From CAVAWX01 sp963592385 (GTDB lineage Bacteria; Actinomycetota; Coriobacteriia; Coriobacteriales; QAMH01): a DNA stretch of 11,068 nucleotides. The notes under the pieces were generated by a model, which had not been told where the DNA came from, ran no database searches, and was given only the letters and a program-made list of their open reading frames with translations. The position numbers and the translations under genes are program-made. This document shows positions 4,973-11,068 of the stretch, piece by piece (position 1 is the first letter of the stretch; every line of letters begins with the position of its first letter). The stretch spans positions 1 to 11,068 of the forward strand of contig CAVAWX010000061.1 of the NCBI GenBank assembly GCA_963592385.1, given 5' to 3'.

Positions 4973-6193
4973 TCACGCGCCGTGCCACGGGCGGGCGAAC
5001 TCGCGGGCGGGCGGCTTGTAGGCCGGGCACGGATAGTCGCGGTACTCGGCGGCGTCCACCAGCTCGCGCACCCACTGCTCGACGGGCAGGTCCGCCTCCG
5101 CCCGCTCGGCGTCGGCGATGCGCGCGTGCGTGGCCGGACGGCGCGGCATGAACAGGGTGCAGCAGTCGTCGGCCTGGCGCGCGGAGGTCTCGTAGGTGCC
5201 GATGCGGCCGGCCATGTCGATGATGTCCTGCTTGTCCGTGCCGATGAGCGGCCGCAGTATGGGCATGTCCACCACCGCGTCCGTGACCGCGATGTTGTCG
5301 AGCGTCTGGCTGGCCACCTGCCCCAGACTCTCGCCCGTGACCAGCGCCTTCGCGTCCTCCAGGCGCGCGATGGCCTCGGCCACGCGAAACATCATGCGGC
5401 GGTAGAGCAACACGCGCAGCCCTTCCGGCGCCGAGGCGGCGATGGCCCGCTGCACGTCGCCTAAGGCCACGTAGTAGACGCGGGCAAGCCCTGCCGCGGG
5501 CGCGAGGTCGGCCGCCAGCTCGTCTACCTGCCACTCGCTGGAATCCGAGGTCTGGGGGCGGCCGGAGAAATGCGCGCCCACCACGACGGCGCCGCGCTTC
5601 ATCATCGTCCACGAGGCCACCGGGCTGTCGAAGCCGCCGGACAGCAGGCTGACCACCTTGCCCGCCGAACCCACCGGCAGGCCGCCCGTGGCGGGGTCGC
5701 TTTTCGAGTAGACGTAGACGCTGCCCTGGACCACCTCGACGCGCACCTTCACGTCCGGGTCCTTCATCTGCACCTTCTTGTCGGGCGCGAACGCGCACAG
5801 GTGCGCCCCGACGAGGCGGTTGAGCTGCATGGAATCTATGGGATAGTCGGTGTTGGAGCGGCGCGCCGCCACCTTGAAGGTGGTGAACTCGCCGTTTTCG
5901 GCCAAGGCCATCTCGGCGGCCTTGTAGTAGTGCTCGGGGACGCGGTCCGTCCGCCATGCACGCGAGACGCGCGCGATGCCCGGAATCTTCAACAGCACCC
6001 CGGCCACCTCGTCGAGCGCCGCCTCGTCGCGCAGGGCGACCATGAGGTGCCCCGAGATGCGCGCGGGCGCCTCGACGGGCAGGCCGGACAGCGCAAACGC
6101 GATGTTTGCCAGGAGGCGCTGCTCGAAGCTCGACCTGTTGCGCCCTTTGAGGCCTATCTCGTGGTAGTGGATTAAGCAGACACGCTCGAACAC
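4973..6193 (-). CDS. thiI: tRNA 4-thiouridine synthetase ThiI (short form, no rhodanese)
   Basis: ThiI adenylates U8 of tRNA and inserts sulfur to give 4-thiouridine; in some species it also serves thiamine thiazole synthesis. The N-terminal ferredoxin-like part begins HYHEIGLKGRNR (9-20), followed by a THUMP domain (about 60-165) and the PP-loop SGGFDS (185-190) that binds ATP. DDCCTLFMP (342-350) is a family landmark. At 406 aa it ends after the PP-loop domain, like the B. subtilis form, and lacks the C-terminal rhodanese of E. coli ThiI, so sulfur must come by another route, usually a dedicated cysteine desulfurase not seen here. The GTG at 6193 is chosen: homology begins just after it, and the frame upstream overlaps rpoZ. 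The ribosome site is poor (GGAG only 2 nt away; GGGG further up), so the start is moderately sure. Confidence 0.93.
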   Translation of the reverse strand: MFERVCLIHYHEIGLKGRNRSSFEQRLLANIAFALSGLPVEAPARISGHLMVALRDEAALDEVAGVLLKIPGIARVSRAWRTDRVPEHYYKAAEMALAENGEFTTFKVAARRSNTDYPIDSMQLNRLVGAHLCAFAPDKKVQMKDPDVKVRVEVVQGSVYVYSKSDPATGGLPVGSAGKVVSLLSGGFDSPVASWTMMKRGAVVVGAHFSGRPQTSDSSEWQVDELAADLAPAAGLARVYYVALGDVQRAIAASAPEGLRVLLYRRMMFRVAEAIARLEDAKALVTGESLGQVASQTLDNIAVTDAVVDMPILRPLIGTDKQDIIDMAGRIGTYETSARQADDCCTLFMPRRPATHARIADAERAEADLPVEQWVRELVDAAEYRDYPCPAYKPPAREFARPWHGA

Positions 6194-6216
6194 GGCTCCG
6201 GCGCCCCGCAACTCTC

Positions 6217-6477
6217 TTAGGACTCGTCTTCTTCGAAGGCGACCTTGTCGTAGGAGACCTCGCCGCGGGCAATCTCCTCCATGGCAAGCGAGAGCGGCTT
6301 GCGGCCGGCGTACTCGGCGATCTCGGAGGTGGACTGCACAGCCATCGCGCGGTCGCGCTGCCCGCGCATCATGTCGTTGATGTCGCGCGCGCGCTTGGAC
6401 GACAACGCGCACAGCAGGTACTTGTCTTGGTCGACGGTGTCGAGCAAGGTGTCGATGCGGGGCTGCACAATGGACAT
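6217..6477 (-). CDS. rpoZ: RNA polymerase omega subunit
   Basis: Small subunit (86 aa) that binds beta-prime and helps RNA polymerase assembly. The family core KYLLCALSSKRARDIND (19-35) matches the omega signature around the ALxxxKRARxI stretch, and the acidic C terminus is usual. ATG 6477 has AAGGAG 8 nt upstream. A longer in-frame reading up to 7002 only shadows gmk. The gmk-rpoZ order is widely conserved. It is 65 nt after gmk and 23 nt before thiI, with no clear promoter in either gap. Confidence 0.95.
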   Translation of the reverse strand: MSIVQPRIDTLLDTVDQDKYLLCALSSKRARDINDMMRGQRDRAMAVQSTSEIAEYAGRKPLSLAMEEIARGEVSYDKVAFEEDES

Positions 6478-6542
6478 GGACAAAACTCCTTTTACGTATG
6501 GTCTATCGCGGCATGCGCGCGCTCGGGCGGCGCAAAGCCGAC

Positions 6543-7091
6543 TTATAATTTTAGCACGGAGAGCAACTCTTCGGTAGCCCGTTCGAGGTCGTCGTTCACA
6601 ACTACCACATCGTAGTCGCGTGCCGCGTCCATCTCGGCGCGGGCGTTTTCGAGGCGCGTGGCGATGGACTCGGGTGAATCGGTGCCGCGTCCGCGCAGGC
6701 GCCGCTCGAGCTCTTCGGCGGAAGGCGGCGCGATGAAGACGAGGCGGGCCTCGGGCAGTTTCTCGCGCACCTGGAAGGCGCCCTGCACGTCGATCTCCAA
6801 GACGACGTCGCAGCCCGCGTCCAGATGCTCGCGTATGGGCGCGAGCGGCGTGCCGTAGTAGTTGCCGTGGACGTCGGCGTATTCGATGAAGCCGTCGCGG
6901 GCGATCTCGGCCTCGAAGGCCTCGCGCGTGGTGAAGAAGTAGGCGACGCCGTCCACCTCCCCGGGGCGCGGCGCGCGCGTGGTGGCCGACACCGACTCCC
7001 AAAGCTCAGGGCGCAACGCAAGAAGGCGGGCAAGGAGCGTACCCTTGCCCGCCCCCGAAGGACCGGAAACCACGTAGAGGCGCCCGCTCAA
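6543..7091 (-). CDS. gmk: Guanylate kinase
   Basis: Phosphorylates GMP to GDP with ATP in the cytoplasm, feeding GTP and dGTP pools. The 182-aa protein shows the P-loop GPSGAGKGT (10-18), the GMP-binding SATTRAPRPGE (35-45), and NYYGTP (77-82). A TTG at 7091 is taken as the start: homology begins right after it (SGRLYVVSGPSG), and GAGGG lies 11 nt upstream inside the mihF stop region. No ATG or GTG is available near that point; the ATG at 7157 lies inside mihF and would add 22 Arg/Ser/Ala residues. It starts 7 nt after the mihF stop, so the two are probably cotranslated. Confidence 0.95.
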   Translation of the reverse strand: MSGRLYVVSGPSGAGKGTLLARLLALRPELWESVSATTRAPRPGEVDGVAYFFTTREAFEAEIARDGFIEYADVHGNYYGTPLAPIREHLDAGCDVVLEIDVQGAFQVREKLPEARLVFIAPPSAEELERRLRGRGTDSPESIATRLENARAEMDAARDYDVVVVNDDLERATEELLSVLKL

Positions 7092-7098
7092 GCGAGAA

Positions 7099-7410
7099 CT
7101 AGCCCTCGACGCGCTCGAGAAGCTCCGCGCTCTGGCGGGAGCCCAAGCCCTGAACACGGCGCGAAGGCGAAATGTTCAGCTCGTCCATGAGCTTGGCCGC
7201 GCGAGCCTTGCCGTAGCCCGGCAACGACTCGATCATGCGCTGCACCTTCAGGCGCATGGCGATGGGGTTGTCCGTGTCGGACAGGATCTGGCCGACGGTG
7301 ATCTCGCCCTTCTTCAGCTTCTCGCACAGCTCGGCGCGCTCCTTGCGCGACTTCGCCGCCTTGTCGAGAGCCGCCTTGCGTTGCTCGTCTGAAAGTTTGG
7401 GTAGTGCCAT
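7099..7410 (-). CDS. mihF: Actinobacterial integration host factor (mIHF)
   Basis: Nucleoid-associated DNA-binding protein of the mycobacterial IHF family (103 aa), unrelated in fold to the HU-like IHF of E. coli; it bends and compacts DNA and was first found as a host factor for phage L5 integration. A basic N-terminal helix region (about 1-35) is followed by the helix-two-turn-helix stretch LPGYGKARAAKLMDELNI (63-80) and SRRVQGLGSRQ. AGGAGGA lies 7 nt before the ATG, the strongest ribosome site in the window, and an extended -10 promoter stands just upstream, both fitting an abundant protein. The order pyrF-mihF-gmk-rpoZ is typical of Actinomycetota. Confidence 0.95.
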   Translation of the reverse strand: MALPKLSDEQRKAALDKAAKSRKERAELCEKLKKGEITVGQILSDTDNPIAMRLKVQRMIESLPGYGKARAAKLMDELNISPSRRVQGLGSRQSAELLERVEG

Positions 7411-7442
7411 GTAAAAATCCTCCTACTCGTCGCGGTTGGGCT

Positions 7443-7451
7443 ATTGTAGCA
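7443..7451 (-). promoter_or_regulatory. Extended -10 promoter for mihF-gmk-rpoZ run
   Basis: In the 51-nt gap between pyrF and mihF the minus strand reads TGC-TACAAT, an extended -10 element with 5/6 match to TATAAT. No good -35 is present at 16-18 nt. Predicted transcription start is near 7436, giving a leader of about 26 nt that holds little beyond the ribosome site. No terminator separates pyrF from mihF, so read-through from the pyr operon is also likely. Confidence 0.5.
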
Positions 7452-7461
7452 GCAATGCGGC

Positions 7462-8181
7462 CTAAACGCAGCCGTTTATCTCGTTAAAAGCAGCAAGCGG
7501 GTTTTCCGCCTGCGTGACGGGCCGCCCCACGACGATGTGCGAGGCGCCCGCGTCGAAGGCGTCCTTGGGCGTGGCCACCCGGCTTTGGTCGCCCAGCGCC
7601 GCGCCGTGCGGGCGCACGCCGGGGGTGACGACCAGGGCGTCTTCTCCCAAAAGCTCGCGCATGGCGGCCGCCTCCTTGGGCGAGCACACGACGCCGGAGA
7701 GCTGCGCGTCGCGGGCGAGGGCGGCCAGGCGCTCCACCTGCGCGGGCGGCTCGTCGTCCACGCCGACGGAATGCAGCGCGGCGGCGTCCATGCTGGTCAG
7801 CACCGTGATGGCGCACACGGCGGGCGGACGCTCGTCGCCGGCCCCCGCACGTGCGCCCTCCGCGGCGGCGCGCAGCATGTCGGCGCCGCCCGTGGCATGC
7901 ACGGTGAACAGGTCGGCGCCTGCCTCGGCAAGCGACTTGGCCGCGCCGCGCACCTGGTGCGGGATGTCGTGGAGCTTCAGGTCCACGAAGACCTTGAAGC
8001 CGAGCTTGTGGAGCTGGCGCACGATGGCAGGGCCCACCGCGTAGTAAAGCGTCATGCCCACCTTCACCCAGCGCGCCTGCCCCGCCAGCTGCTCGCCTAA
8101 GGCTATGGCCTCGTCGCCCGTGCAGTCGAGCGCGACGATGATGCGGTCCTTGCGCTCCATGTCCATCCATTCCGTGTTCAT
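7462..8181 (-). CDS. pyrF: Orotidine 5'-phosphate decarboxylase
   Basis: Converts OMP to UMP, the last step of de novo pyrimidine synthesis. The 239-aa TIM barrel shows the hallmark DLKLHDIP (67-74) with the catalytic Asp-x-Lys-x-x-Asp array (Asp67, Lys69, Asp72), an N-terminal IIVALD strand, and the phosphate-binding end VVGRPVTQAENP. The length fits the group 1 (bacterial) enzyme. ATG 8181 has GGAGG 6 nt upstream, in the end of pyrD; it starts 1 nt after the pyrD stop, so coupled translation is likely. Confidence 0.96.
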   Translation of the reverse strand: MNTEWMDMERKDRIIVALDCTGDEAIALGEQLAGQARWVKVGMTLYYAVGPAIVRQLHKLGFKVFVDLKLHDIPHQVRGAAKSLAEAGADLFTVHATGGADMLRAAAEGARAGAGDERPPAVCAITVLTSMDAAALHSVGVDDEPPAQVERLAALARDAQLSGVVCSPKEAAAMRELLGEDALVVTPGVRPHGAALGDQSRVATPKDAFDAGASHIVVGRPVTQAENPLAAFNEINGCV

Positions 8182-8182
8182 C

Positions 8183-9175
8183 TCAGACCTCCAATGCTCC
8201 TACAAGATCGTTGACGTCGTCCACGCCCTGCTCGCGGCAAAAGGCGACGATACCCTCCAGCACGTCGGCGCAGGCGCGCGGGTTGGGAAAACTCGCCGCG
8301 CCCACCGCGACGGCCGTGGCGCCGCAGAGCATGAACTCGACGGCGTCCTCCCCGCTGGCGATGCCGCCCATGCCCAGTATGGGCACGTCAACGGCGTTGT
8401 GCACCTGCCAGACCATGCGCAGCGCCACCGGCTTGATGGCAGGTCCTGACAGCCCGCCCACGACGCGGGCGAGGCGCGGGCGGCGGCGGTGCGCGTCCAC
8501 GGACATGCCCAGCAGGGTGTTCACGAGCGAGACGGCGTCCGCGCCGGCATCGGCAACCGCGGCGGCGATTTCGGCGATGTCGGTGACGTTGGGGGTGAGC
8601 TTGACGATGAGGGGGCGCTTCGTGGCCGCGCGGCAGCTGCGCGTGACCTGCGCGGCGAGCTGCGGGTCGCAGCCGAAGGCCATGCCGCCCGCGTCCACGT
8701 TGGGACACGAGATGTTCACCTCGTAGGCATCGACCGCCGGCTCGTCTTCCAGACGCTCGACGACCTGCACGTACTCCTCGGGCGCATGCCCCGACACGTT
8801 CACGATGACGCGCGTGTCCTGGGCGGCAAGCCAGGGCAGGGTCTTGGCGCAGAAGGCCTCGACGCCGGGGTTTTGCAGGCCGATGGAGTTCAGCATGCCG
8901 GACGGCGTCTCGGCGATGCGCGGCGCGGGGTTGCCCTCCCACGGGGTGAGAGAGACGCCCTTGGTGGTGAGGGCGCCCAGGCGTGCGACGTCGAAGAAGT
9001 CGGCGTACTCCTTGCCCGAGCCGAAGGTGCCCGAAGCGTCCGTGACGGGGTTTTTCATGGAAAGGCCGCCCAGGTCGACGGCCAGAGCCGGAGCGTCGCA
9101 GGCACGCTCGGGGGCTGCGGCGACGTCCGCCACGCTGGCCGCGCCCGCCGCCTTTTCCGCGTTCATCGTGTTCAC
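8183..9175 (-). CDS. pyrD: Dihydroorotate dehydrogenase, class 1B catalytic subunit
   Basis: FMN enzyme oxidising dihydroorotate to orotate and passing electrons to PyrK, then NAD+. Landmarks: NPVTDASGTFG (42-52), LNSIGLQNPG (95-104), NISCPN (154-159) with Cys157 as the likely catalytic base of class 1, and the FMN phosphate loop GMGGIASGEDA (268-278). GTG 9175 overlaps the pyrK stop (GTGA) and has GAGGAGG 7 nt upstream; an ATG at 9166 is less well spaced. With this start the protein is 330 aa, including an Ala-rich extension of about 28 residues before the barrel begins at LAVDLGGL, longer than in most PyrD1B. The frame stays open far upstream through pyrK and carB, but that is a GC-rich artefact. 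Confidence 0.95.
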   Translation of the reverse strand: MNTMNAEKAAGAASVADVAAAPERACDAPALAVDLGGLSMKNPVTDASGTFGSGKEYADFFDVARLGALTTKGVSLTPWEGNPAPRIAETPSGMLNSIGLQNPGVEAFCAKTLPWLAAQDTRVIVNVSGHAPEEYVQVVERLEDEPAVDAYEVNISCPNVDAGGMAFGCDPQLAAQVTRSCRAATKRPLIVKLTPNVTDIAEIAAAVADAGADAVSLVNTLLGMSVDAHRRRPRLARVVGGLSGPAIKPVALRMVWQVHNAVDVPILGMGGIASGEDAVEFMLCGATAVAVGAASFPNPRACADVLEGIVAFCREQGVDDVNDLVGALEV

Positions 9176-9969
9176 CAGACCACCTCCTCGGCGGTGAAAA
9201 CCGGGCCGTCGGCGCATACGCGGCGCAGACCCTCCCTCGTCTGGAGCACGCACGACAGGCAGGCGCCGACGCCGCAGGCCATGAGGCGCTCCATGCTGAC
9301 CTGGGCCGGCACGCCGTGGTCGAGCGCCGGCTTCACGACATTTCTCATCATGGGATGCGGGCCGCACACGAAGACCTGCGCATACGCGCCCGACGCGATG
9401 AGGACGTCGCTTTTCTCCGTGACGAACCCGTGCACGCCCTCGCTGCCGTCGTCGGTGGTGATGTGCAGCACGCCGCCGGAAGACTCCACGGCAGGCGCGA
9501 TGCAATCGCGGCACACGAGCAGCTCGAAAGTGGCCGCGCCCATGACGACGTCTACGGCATAGCCCGCCTCGGCCAGCGCGTGCGCGAGCATGGTCTGGGG
9601 CACGGCGCCCATGCCGCCGCAGACGAGCAGCGCGCGCGAGCCCGCAGCCGGCGTGCCCTCCCCGAGCTGCCACCCGTTGCCGAGCGGACCTGCGACGTCG
9701 GCCGCCTCGCCCACCTCCAGCTGCGAGAGCCGCTTCGTACCCTCGCCCACCACCTGAAAGCACACCTCGACCGTGCCCGCGGCCGCATCGGCGCGCCACA
9801 CGGCAAGCGGTATGCGCAAAAACTGCACCTGCCCCGCCGCCGGGCGCAGCTCCACGAACTGCCCGGGACGCGCGTCGGCCGCGATGGACGGCGCCGCAAA
9901 CGCCAGCGAGCACACGCCGTCGGCAAGGCGCGCGCGCCCCACCACCTTCACCCTCTCGTCGTGTTTCAT
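9172..9969 (-). CDS. pyrK: Dihydroorotate dehydrogenase electron-transfer subunit PyrK
   Basis: FAD and [2Fe-2S] protein of the ferredoxin reductase superfamily that passes electrons from PyrD to NAD+. FAD-binding barrel with RIPLAV (52-57) in place of the usual RxPxSI, nucleotide-binding part with LLVCGGMGAVP (114-124) and VFVCGPHPMM (199-208), and a C-terminal cluster motif CGVGACLSC plus Cys252: four ligands Cys232, 237, 240 and 252 in the pattern C-x4-C-x2-C-x11-C. The start ATG 9969 is 3 nt after the carB stop, with GAAGGA about 10 nt upstream. The pyrK-pyrD pairing shows the NAD-linked class 1B enzyme rather than a quinone- or fumarate-linked one. Confidence 0.95.
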   Translation of the reverse strand: MKHDERVKVVGRARLADGVCSLAFAAPSIAADARPGQFVELRPAAGQVQFLRIPLAVWRADAAAGTVEVCFQVVGEGTKRLSQLEVGEAADVAGPLGNGWQLGEGTPAAGSRALLVCGGMGAVPQTMLAHALAEAGYAVDVVMGAATFELLVCRDCIAPAVESSGGVLHITTDDGSEGVHGFVTEKSDVLIASGAYAQVFVCGPHPMMRNVVKPALDHGVPAQVSMERLMACGVGACLSCVLQTREGLRRVCADGPVFTAEEVVW

Positions 9970-9972
9970 GGC

Positions 9973-11068
9973 TCACATGTCCTTCTGCGGGAGGTCTTGC
10001 AGGGCCACCGGCTCCAGGCGCCCGTCCTTCATCGCCGAGATGGCCTGGACGAGCGCGTTGGCCGCCGCCAGCGTCGTGACGTAGCACACGCCGTGGCGCA
10101 CGGCCGAGGTGCGTATCCGAAACGCGTCGCCGCGGCTGCCCTGGCCGAAGGGTATGTTGATGAGCAGGGCGATCTCGCCGTTGTCCATGAGGTCGCCGAT
10201 GTTGGGGCGCTGCTCTTTTACCTTGCGCACGAGCTCGACATCCAAACCGTTCGCCTTCAGCATGCGCCCCGTGCCGCCGGTGGACACGATGGAAAAGCCC
10301 AGCTCCTGCAGGGCATGCGCGATGGGGACGACGGCGCGTTTGTCGCGGTCGGCCACCGAGACGAAGACCTTGCCGCCGGCCGGCAGCGAGTAGTCGATGG
10401 CCAGCTGCGTCTTGGCGTACGCCGCCGGGAAGTCGTCCGCGATGCCCATGACCTCGCCCGTGGACTTCATCTCCGGCCCCAAGACGACGTCGGCGCCCGG
10501 GAAGCGCCCGAAGGGCATGACGGCCTCCTTGCAGGCGAAATGCCCGATGGCCAGCCCGTCGTCGGTGTCGGGCAGGCCGAGGGAGGCGATGCTCTCGCCG
10601 GCCATGATGCGCGCGGCGCACTTCGCCAGCGGCACGCCCGTGGCCTTCGAGACGAAGGGCACGGTGCGGCTCGCGCGGGGGTTCACCTCGATCACGTAGA
10701 CGCGCCCGTCTTTGACCGCGTACTGGATGTTCACCAGGCCCCGCGTGCCCACGGCCAAGGCCAGCTTGCGCGTGTGCGCGCGCAGGGTGTCGAGCACCTC
10801 GTCGGAAAACGAGAAGGGCGGCGTGCAGCAGGCCGAATCGCCCGAGTGTATGCCCGCCTCCTCGATGTGCTCGAGTATGGCGCCGATGTAGACGTCCGTG
10901 CCGTCGCAGAGGGCGTCCACGTCGCATTCCGTGGCCGACTCCAGAAAAGAGTCGAGGTAGACCGGGTGGTCGGGCGTGACGCGCGCGGCCTCCGTCAGGT
11001 GCTTGACCAGGTAGCGCTCGTCGTAGGCGATGACCATGCCGCGCCCGCCCAGCACGTAGCTCGGGCGC
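9973..11068 (-). CDS. carB: Carbamoyl-phosphate synthase large subunit, C-terminal part
   Basis: Makes carbamoyl phosphate from glutamine-derived ammonia, bicarbonate and two ATP, for pyrimidines and arginine. Only the last 364 residues are in the window; the frame is open at the edge, where it reads RPSYVLGGRGM, the start of the second ATP-grasp domain. EVNPRASRTVPFVSKATG is the highly conserved ATP-grasp stretch of CarB. The final third is the MGS-like allosteric domain (VFVSVADRDKR onwards, with VSTGGTG where UMP or IMP binds in E. coli). The position at the head of pyrK-pyrD-pyrF suggests a pyrimidine-regulated copy, but the promoter lies outside. Confidence 0.96.
   Translation of the reverse strand, partial: RPSYVLGGRGMVIAYDERYLVKHLTEAARVTPDHPVYLDSFLESATECDVDALCDGTDVYIGAILEHIEEAGIHSGDSACCTPPFSFSDEVLDTLRAHTRKLALAVGTRGLVNIQYAVKDGRVYVIEVNPRASRTVPFVSKATGVPLAKCAARIMAGESIASLGLPDTDDGLAIGHFACKEAVMPFGRFPGADVVLGPEMKSTGEVMGIADDFPAAYAKTQLAIDYSLPAGGKVFVSVADRDKRAVVPIAHALQELGFSIVSTGGTGRMLKANGLDVELVRKVKEQRPNIGDLMDNGEIALLINIPFGQGSRGDAFRIRTSAVRHGVCYVTTLAAANALVQAISAMKDGRLEPVALQDLPQKDM

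Noticed and set aside
6544..6549. Perfect TATAAT on the plus strand
   Set aside because: It is the end of gmk read backwards, has no -35 box in GC-rich surroundings and no plus-strand gene downstream.
8183..10927. A 914-codon open minus frame across carB, pyrK and pyrD
   Set aside because: Only its last third is pyrD. The upstream part is Arg/Gly/His-rich low-complexity translation lying over two well-supported genes in other frames, as expected in GC-rich DNA.
1..11068. Mobile elements, att sites, CRISPR arrays, phage or defence genes
   Set aside because: No transposase, integrase, spaced direct repeats or defence domains are present. The tRNA end that would carry an att site lies outside the window.

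Overview
This is an 11,068-base stretch of a GC-rich chromosome. Every gene I can support lies on the minus strand. The mix of an actinobacterial integration host factor (mihF) directly upstream of gmk and rpoZ, a class 1B dihydroorotate dehydrogenase pair (pyrK-pyrD, typical of anaerobes and Firmicutes-like metabolism), a ThiI of the short form without rhodanese, and high GC with frequent GTG/TTG starts suggests an anaerobic member of the Actinomycetota. Coriobacteriia (Eggerthella/Slackia/Olsenella-like) is my best guess. The class is inferred from gene content, and I cannot name a genus.

Read in the direction of transcription (from 11068 down to 1) there are four blocks. (1) 11068-7462: a pyrimidine operon, carB (5' end outside the window) - pyrK - pyrD - pyrF, with junctions of 3 nt, a 3-nt overlap and 1 nt, so almost certainly one mRNA. 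It makes carbamoyl phosphate, oxidises dihydroorotate, and decarboxylates OMP to UMP; carA, pyrB, pyrC and pyrE are not seen here. (2) 7410-3296: an informational/housekeeping run, mihF - gmk - rpoZ - thiI - phoH - ybeY, preceded by an extended -10 promoter in the 50-nt pyrF-mihF gap. It joins a nucleoid protein, GMP kinase, the omega subunit of RNA polymerase, a tRNA 4-thiouridine enzyme, a PhoH ATPase and the YbeY rRNA endonuclease. (3) 2866-366: the methionine ABC importer metN - metI - metQ, ending in a UUCG-capped intrinsic terminator at 261-307. (4) 1-97: a tRNA-Arg(ACG), cut by the window edge, with its own promoter.

Most genes are ordinary. The two real intergenic spaces, 54-365 and 2867-3295, hold the unexplained structure. 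The metN leader (2867-3295) is the most interesting part. It contains a nested AT-rich dyad in otherwise GC-rich DNA, an extended -10 element, a possible 16-codon peptide ending Met-Arg-Met-Met whose last Met and stop codons lie in one arm of a perfect 8-bp hairpin, and a second hairpin just before the metN start. This looks like regulation by methionine status or by a repressor, but no known riboswitch is recognisable. Two proteins also depart from their families: MetN seems to lack the C-terminal methionine-sensing NIL domain, and YbeY carries an acidic insertion of about 40 residues. I see no mobile element, CRISPR array, phage gene or obviously new multi-gene system.
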